This document shows, in pieces, positions 58,599-64,000 of a stretch of DNA of 64,000 nt. Within the stretch, counting starts at the first letter, position 1; every line of letters begins with the position of its first letter. Where the stretch lies: positions 17,131,678 to 17,195,677 of the forward strand of contig NW_024737042.1 in assembly GCF_018991925.1 (NCBI RefSeq), read 5' to 3'. The stretch is from Homarus americanus. Taxonomy: Eukaryota > Arthropoda > Malacostraca > Decapoda > Nephropidae. A model generated the notes under the pieces. The model was not told the origin of the DNA. It was given only the letters and a program-made list of their open reading frames with translations, and searched no databases. The translations under genes were made by a program, and so were the position numbers.

Positions 58599-59079
58599 TG
58601 GCGCAGTGTCTAGGATCTATGGACTTACAAAGTGTGTGAACAATGCCGACAGTTACGTCTACCGGTGATGCGCCTCGACTCATAGTGTGTTGTGTTGTGT
58701 TGCGCTGTGTTTCGCCGCGATGTGCAGTGTTGCGCCGTCACAGTGCGTTTTAGTGACGGTGTCAGTGTTAGTGTCAGTGTATTAGTGTGTGTCTAGAGCT
58801 GAGAGTTGAGCATTGGCCTGTTTTTTGTGGTACTCACGGAGCGCGCAGGCGCACACCCTTCTCGTGCGACATCCGGGGGACACTGACTGTCTTGCCGGAC
58901 CACGCTCCCTCCGCTCTCTCAGACACACACACACACGCACGCACGCACTCACTCACGGACAGAACAGTGGACCTGGACCATATGCGTGATTTCTGCGCTG
59001 TTTATATCATATATATGTGGTTCGAGCTGTTGAGGCGCCACTTTATATACTAAACAGTGCAGTCCACGCCCACACAAAG
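58599..59079 (+). promoter_or_regulatory. Primer binding site and leader of G3
   Basis: TGGCGCAGTGTCTAGGATC directly follows the LTR end and has the TGGCGCAGT form common to gypsy-type primer sites. The leader contains TGTTG repeats (about 58688-58710) and a CACACGCACGCACG stretch (58922-58955), then gag. Confidence 0.55.
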
Positions 59080-60171
59080 ATGGGAGGTAAGAAGGGACAA
59101 CGTCAAGATGGGAGACACGACTCCCCACCACCTTCTCCTCCACCGGGCGCAGACTCTCATCCTCCACCTCCAGTGACGGACATTGCCACAATTCTGAGGT
59201 GGATGGACGACCGGGACGAGCGACGTAGAGAAATGGAACTTCAGAGGGAGGAGACACGAAGAGAGGAGGAAAAGTTGCGTTTTGAGGCGCTATTGGCGAC
59301 CCTGGCGCTAACCCACCCTCCCTCACTCGCAGGTAGCGCGCTTCAAGGCGCCAGTACACTCCCTCCTCCACCACACCAGTGTCCTCCAGGTACTCTTGCT
59401 ACCCCAACAGCTCCCAAGGCATCTGTTCAATCCCCACCCGCCCTCTCACTAGACGTCACGTTTCAGCTTTTTCGTGAGTGGAGGCGGCGTTGGACAGATT
59501 ACTCCACGATGGTGGACCTTGACAGCCTGCCTCCAAACAAACAGCTCATCCAACTGCGGATGTGTTTGTCGCTGGAGACCCAGAGAGTTTTGGAGCACAC
59601 GCTGCAAGTGCCTCCCGACTCTACCTCTTCAGTGACGGATGTGCTCGACCTTTTACAGGAGCATGTTAAGGGTCGGAACAACGAGGCTTTGCGTCGCCGT
59701 GCCTTTACCAGCTGCAAGCAGGCGGAGAACGAATCCTTTGACGACTTTTTTGTACGCTTGAAGAGTTTGTCAGAGGAGATCGACGTCTGCAAGGCGCACA
59801 GCCGGGAATGTGAGGAATCCTGGATCAAGCACGGGATCTTGACAGGTGTCAGGCACGAAGAGTTGATGCAGCGACTCATCCCCCTGGACGCTTCCTCCAC
59901 GCTCCAGGTGGTAGTGACTGAATGTCGGTCATACGAGGCCACCAAGTCCGCCACCTCTGCCTTACGGGCCCCACCTGCTGTGAGAGCTATCTCACAATAC
60001 AAGAAGGATAAGAAGGCGGCCAACAACGCGAAGGCTGCCACACATTCTTCCACGCCTCCGCCTAGTGCATCCTGTGGCAGCTGTGGAAAGCAGCACAGCC
60101 CCAAGACTTGCCCGGCCGCCGACGCACTGTGTCGTGGATGTGACCCTAAGGGCCACTGGTCAAAACTTAAC
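59080..60171 (+). CDS. gag: Gag-like polyprotein of gypsy-like G3, cut by assembly gap
   Basis: I choose the ATG at 59080 (CAAAGATGG context) over the in-frame ATG at 59017, which lies in the leader. 364 residues are open up to the gap. Residues about 36-77 are strongly charged and helical (DERRREMELQREETRREEEK). A proline-rich linker follows, then a capsid-like domain (FREWRRRWTDYSTMVDLDSL, AFTSCKQAENESFDDFFVRL). Two zinc knuckles close it: CGSCGKQHSPKTC (332-344) and CRGCDPKGH (351-359). The final Cys of the second would fall at residue 364, which is Asn at the gap edge. No stop interrupts the frame, so this is the youngest-looking LTR element here. Confidence 0.85.
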
Positions 60172-60271
60172 NNNNNNNNNNNNNNNNNNNNNNNNNNNNN
60201 NNNNNNNNNNNNNNNNNNNNNNNNNNNNNNNNNNNNNNNNNNNNNNNNNNNNNNNNNNNNNNNNNNNNNNN
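60172..60271. other. Assembly gap (100 N)
   Basis: Placeholder-length gap inside the G3 element. The gag frame is interrupted, and the sequence beyond does not continue pol. Confidence 1.
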
Positions 60272-61330
60272 TCCTTTTTAGTGTATTTTGTTTGATGACT
60301 CTTGCCTTGGTCGACCATCTTGCCTTGGTCGACCATCTTTCCTTGGTCGACTATAGACATGGAGGGGCACGTTAGGGGTAGTGTAGATACAGCCACACTG
60401 AGTACTGAGCATCAGGTACACAAGGAGTCAGTATGGCCGGCACTGTATTCGGCCTCTGATTTCTCCCAAATGTAACGTTAGGTACTAATTCCCAGCTGGG
60501 TCGAGTAGAGGTACCCAGGATGCGATCCAGCTACCCCTAGTACGGGAAGCGAGTGCTGTAAACACTTGGCCACTTCTGGAGTATAACTGACCTAAATATA
60601 ATAATAATCCAAAAAATAACACAAACTCACTAGAATGAAATCCACTGCATTAGAGATTTACCTAAAATGTGATATGTTGATCAGTGGTAAGAAGATTATG
60701 TTACAGTTAGGTGATAAATTTAACACATAAAAGGATATAACACTCGCGTCTCTCTCCTTCCCTAGAGTAACTTACCAGCACCAGTCCTCTCACTTGTTCC
60801 AGCAACGTAATTCCAATGGAGTGTTTCTCCATGACTTGCTTGTCTCATTTGATTGTTGTGTTGTGCCTGACTTCTTCGTGTTGTTTATCAGAACCTCATC
60901 TTGATAAATCACTCTGACCTTGCCTAAAGAGCTTATCAAATAAGAACACCCGAGTGTCTTTTCCACTTCACTCATTCTTCTCTCCTTCACTTCTTTCTTC
61001 CCTCTTCACGTAGCAATTTACTGTTTGTTTATTTGTCCTTCTTCCTCCTCGTCCTCATTTTCCTTCTTCTTCCACTCCCACTTCACCACCACCTATGATG
61101 CACATCAGCTTTTCCACCCCCTACCCCATGTCTCCACCTCCTCCCCACGGCTCCACCTTCCCCCGCCTCTTCCACATCATCCACCTCCCCTTAATTCCAA
61201 GGCAGAAAAGCAGGAGGAGGAGATGGTGATGGAAGGGCTTCAAGTACCGTGCCTCCGGGGCCGTCCTTAAGAGCTGCCCGAGTGTCACCTGGTGGCGGGT
61301 AATTAACCTCTTCGCTCCCTGGAGTTTTGT
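60272..61330. other. Spacer after the gap
   Basis: CCTTGGTCGACCATCTT is repeated nearly three times at about 60301-60353. GACATGGAGGGGCACGTTAG is followed by GGGTAG and TGTAG (60356-60385), which could be a polypurine tract with the start of an LTR. It does not match the 5' LTR visible before the gap. A pyrimidine-rich stretch lies at 61030-61200. No gene was recognised. Confidence 0.45.
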
Positions 61331-61752
61331 TCCTGCACGTTCTGGCATCACTGTAAGAGCTGGTGGCCGCCCACACGTTCTGGCATCACTGTAAGGGCTG
61401 GTTGCCGCCCACACCTTCTGGCATCACTGTAAGGGCTGGTGGCCGCCCACACGCTCTGTCATCACTGTAAGGGCTGGTGGCCGCCCACACGTTCTGTCAT
61501 CACTGTAAGGGCTGGTGGCCGCCCACACGTTCTGGCATCACTGTAAGGGCTGGTGGCCGCCCACACGTTCTGGCATCACTGTAAGGGCTGGTGGCCGCCC
61601 ACACGTTCTGGCATCACTGTAAGGGCTGGTGGCCGCCCACACGTTGTGACATAACTGTAAGGGCTGGTGGCCGCCCACACGTTCTGGCATTACTGTAAGG
61701 GCTGGTGGCCGCCCACACGTTCTGGTATCACTGTAAGTAATGGTGGCCGCCA
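61331..61752. repeat. 38-bp minisatellite, about 11 units
   Basis: The unit TTCTGGCATCACTGTAAGGG plus CTGGTGGCCGCCCACACG repeats every 38 bases with low divergence. Open frames across it are repeat artefacts. Confidence 0.95.
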
Positions 61753-62580
61753 TCACGCGAGTCATCGCTACGGAGAATAAGAAAGATGTAAAATTGAACG
61801 TGATATCAAGCAGAGGACTGGCCTGGGTGTGTTTAGGTACTGTTAATACACTGCATGGGAAACGAAAGACAGGTAAAGAGATTGACTAACTGAACACTAA
61901 ATGGTAGGAGCGTGAGAAAGCCCGAGGGGAACAGAAAAAAAAAATAGAGCGAGGTAGGTTCTCTAGTGTAGAGATGGAGGATGGACGTTCAGGAGTCCGT
62001 GGTCGGTGGGACAACTTGGCGTCATGACTTTGAAAGTTTGACTTACTGTTAGTGTATGATGGTGATGTGTTGTAGTAAATGATGTTAACCAAGTAGACCG
62101 CTAGGGGCTACGTTATGAATGGGAGCATCTTAGAACAAATACCGAAAAGACAGTTACTGTAGATTAATGATAACAGTGAATGTAGAATTAACTCTTGTTT
62201 TCCTCAGGATTTCAGCTGTAATGGGAAAAAATATTACATTACCAGAGAAAATGTATATATTTATACATAAGTACAGCACGTTTGTATATAAAGTCACATT
62301 AACATCTGTTTTTCCCTCGTGAATCACCATAACATAATAGTCTAAATTTGCTAAAAGGAACGTAATGAAACATAATACTGGACGAACACGTAATTCCGCT
62401 CCCAGGAATTACATATGTGAGTGAGGGTAAGCGAGTGTCTGTGTGTGTAAAATTAATTTCTTTTTTGCCCTTTCCTCGCGTTGCTTTCATGTGTTGGGGA
62501 AGATTATACTGTATGTTGGAGTCTACGGCAATGTCTGTTGAAGGAAGTTTGTTTTTTGTTGTTTATGTAGAAGAAAAGAA
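61753..62580. other. Spacer, nothing recognised
   Basis: No supported frame, repeat family or RNA gene. Confidence 0.55.
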
Positions 62581-62581
62581 T

Positions 62582-62612
<31 letters not shown>
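62581..62612. repeat. (GT)n microsatellite
   Basis: A pure GT run of about 15 units. Confidence 0.97.
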
Positions 62613-62614
<2 letters not shown>

Positions 62615-62933
62615 TAAGTGTATAAAATAACTGCTGAATTACGCTTGGTATATATCGTGCATATTTTCACCACTCGTTCATTTTTACATATAAATTCTCC
62701 CCAGAGACAACAATTGTATAAAAAATACCCAAACACAGCTACGTGTACATGTGTGACCCACAGTAATTAATTAGCTTGGTATCTTACATTACTCTTACTG
62801 TCCTCATAAAAAAAATATATAAAAAATAGAAAATTATTACTACTGCAATTGCTTCGCCCAATACTACTCGTATTTTCAGATTACTTCTGCTGCTACTAGT
62901 AACTTACTTCTGGTGATAATAGTAAAATATATC

Positions 62934-63128
<195 letters not shown>

Positions 63129-63305
63129 GTGTTAATGACAATAATAACAAAGATAATGTGAACAAAAGAATATTGATAATGTAAAAAATAACAACAATCA
63201 AGGTCATACAATAACAGCTATATTATTACACCAGTAAATGTATCAGACAAGACATTAGCTGTTGACGTTCTAGGGACGCTTCCAGATTATGTAGAGTGTA
63301 ATTAA

Positions 63306-63669
63306 AGGCGCGTCCACACTCGGTTATATGTTATATAGCAATGTTACTAGCAAGTTATTGAAAATATTATATAACAGAATGTTATCTAACAATGACGTCC
63401 ACACTAAGTAAATGTTATGAACACTAGTCTGAGTCTCACCTCTCAGCTGACTGGAGCAAACTGAAAGGATGGACAAAAGGATACGAACAACCTGTGTCTA
63501 GAAGTAATTATGTAACATCCTTTAATCTTCCCGCTTTCAAACGGATAACAGCTAACATGTTATAGACCTTGATTTTTTGTGATATAATATGAAATTTCTC
63601 TAAATACTCAAAAACATATTACATAACATTGTTAATAACACGTGTTATATTGTGCATGTGGACGCCCCT
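63306..63669. mobile_element. PIF/Harbinger-like MITE, 364 bp
   Basis: The left end AGGCGCGTCCACACTC and the reverse complement of the right end AGGGGCGTCCACATGC are terminal inverted repeats. The similarity fades into AT-rich subterminal ACAATGTTA-type sequence. TAA stands on both outer sides (63303-63305 and 63670-63672), matching the 3-bp TWA target duplication of PIF/Harbinger elements. CGTCCACACT also recurs inside at about 63400. There is no coding capacity. Confidence 0.75.
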
Positions 63670-63720
63670 TAACTGTGTTCAATGTTTATAATGTATCAGT
63701 GATAAAATATTTACGGTGAT

Positions 63721-64000
63721 TTTTTTTTTGTTACGGGAATTAGCCCACCCGGGCACAGGTCAAACGACCCACAACGGAACCTGGGGGGCGAAAAAAAAAA
63801 GAACGGAAAGAAATTGAAAATATAGAAAAAAGGGTTATACTGTATTAATCTACACCACGAAGATGCCGGAAAACCATCTTTTTAAAGTGAGACAGATTGT
63901 AAGAGCATGTAAACACAGAAGAAGGCAGAGCATTCCACAGTTTGGCTGTGTGAGGAAAGAAGGAGGTACTATAACGGGTTATTCTCGTGTGACCGACATC
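63721..64000 (-). mobile_element. LINE D2, 3' end running off the window
   Basis: On the minus strand the last codons read around DVGHTRITRYS, SFFPHTAKLWNALPSSVF and YNLSHFKK-VFRHL before a stop. A 3' UTR and an A-run (T(9) at 63720-63729) follow. It matches D1 and preserves the site (ACTATAACGGGTTATTC) that LINE C1 occupies in D1. The element continues beyond the right edge. Confidence 0.85.

Noticed and set aside
60065..60396. Frames spanning the second gap, including continuation of gag to 60375
   Set aside because: The 100-N length is arbitrary, so the phase after the gap is meaningless.
61121..61765. Arg/Pro/Ala-rich minus-strand frames
   Set aside because: They fall mainly within the 38-bp minisatellite and its pyrimidine-rich flank.

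Overview
The window reads as non-coding, repeat-dominated DNA from an animal, most likely an arthropod and probably a decapod crustacean. This is an inference from the very high density of di-, tri- and tetranucleotide microsatellites, short degenerate TTAGG/CCTAA tracts (the arthropod telomere motif), and many non-LTR retrotransposons of the CR1/L2, I and RTE groups. No host gene could be identified with confidence. Nearly every open frame is either a retroelement fragment or an artefact of a tandem repeat. Two 100-N assembly gaps are present (7976-8075 and 60172-60271).

For clarity the retroelement families are labelled with letters of my own. A and B are two related CR1/L2-like LINEs with an octamer-type ATGTTCTT tail. 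C is an I-group LINE with a CCHC-type ORF1, APE endonuclease, RT and RNase H. D is another CR1-like LINE known here from its C-terminus. E is a LINE with a (TTA)n tail. F is an RTE-like LINE. G1-G3 are Ty3/gypsy-like LTR elements.

Layout. 1-5.6 kb: spacer, LINE E1, microsatellites and a 31-bp minisatellite. 5.6-7.4 kb: LINE A1 (minus). 7.5-15.2 kb: two decayed copies of one gypsy-like family facing each other, G1 plus and G2 minus. 15.2-17.5 kb: a 34-bp minisatellite built from two diverged 17-bp monomers. 18.6-23.4 kb: two 1.0-1.2 kb direct repeats around a 2.6-kb centre. 23.4-24.1 kb: microsatellites.

24.3-42.9 kb is the most striking part. One 21-bp minisatellite has been split repeatedly by insertions. 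LINE B1 sits in it and itself contains LINE A2. LINE D1 also sits in it and contains a nearly complete LINE C1, flanked by a TATAAC duplication with a poly(A) tail. C1 in turn contains LINEs E2+B2 and a near full-length B3, and B3 contains a small antisense B fragment.

43-48.7 kb: a purine-rich tract and an RTE-like LINE F1 (minus). 48.7-51.4 kb: AT-rich spacer with one weak exon candidate. 51.4-58.3 kb: B4, C2, a chimeric B5, a Penelope-like fragment and B6, separated by (TA)n runs. 58.3-60.2 kb: LTR, primer site and an open gag of gypsy-like G3, cut by the second gap. 60.3-64 kb: spacer, a 38-bp minisatellite, microsatellites, a PIF/Harbinger-like MITE and the 3' end of LINE D2.

I found no new gene system. 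The interest lies in the nested insertion history, recombination scars within LINEs, higher-order minisatellites, and a repeated TGACC/GGTCA palindrome inside the long direct repeats.
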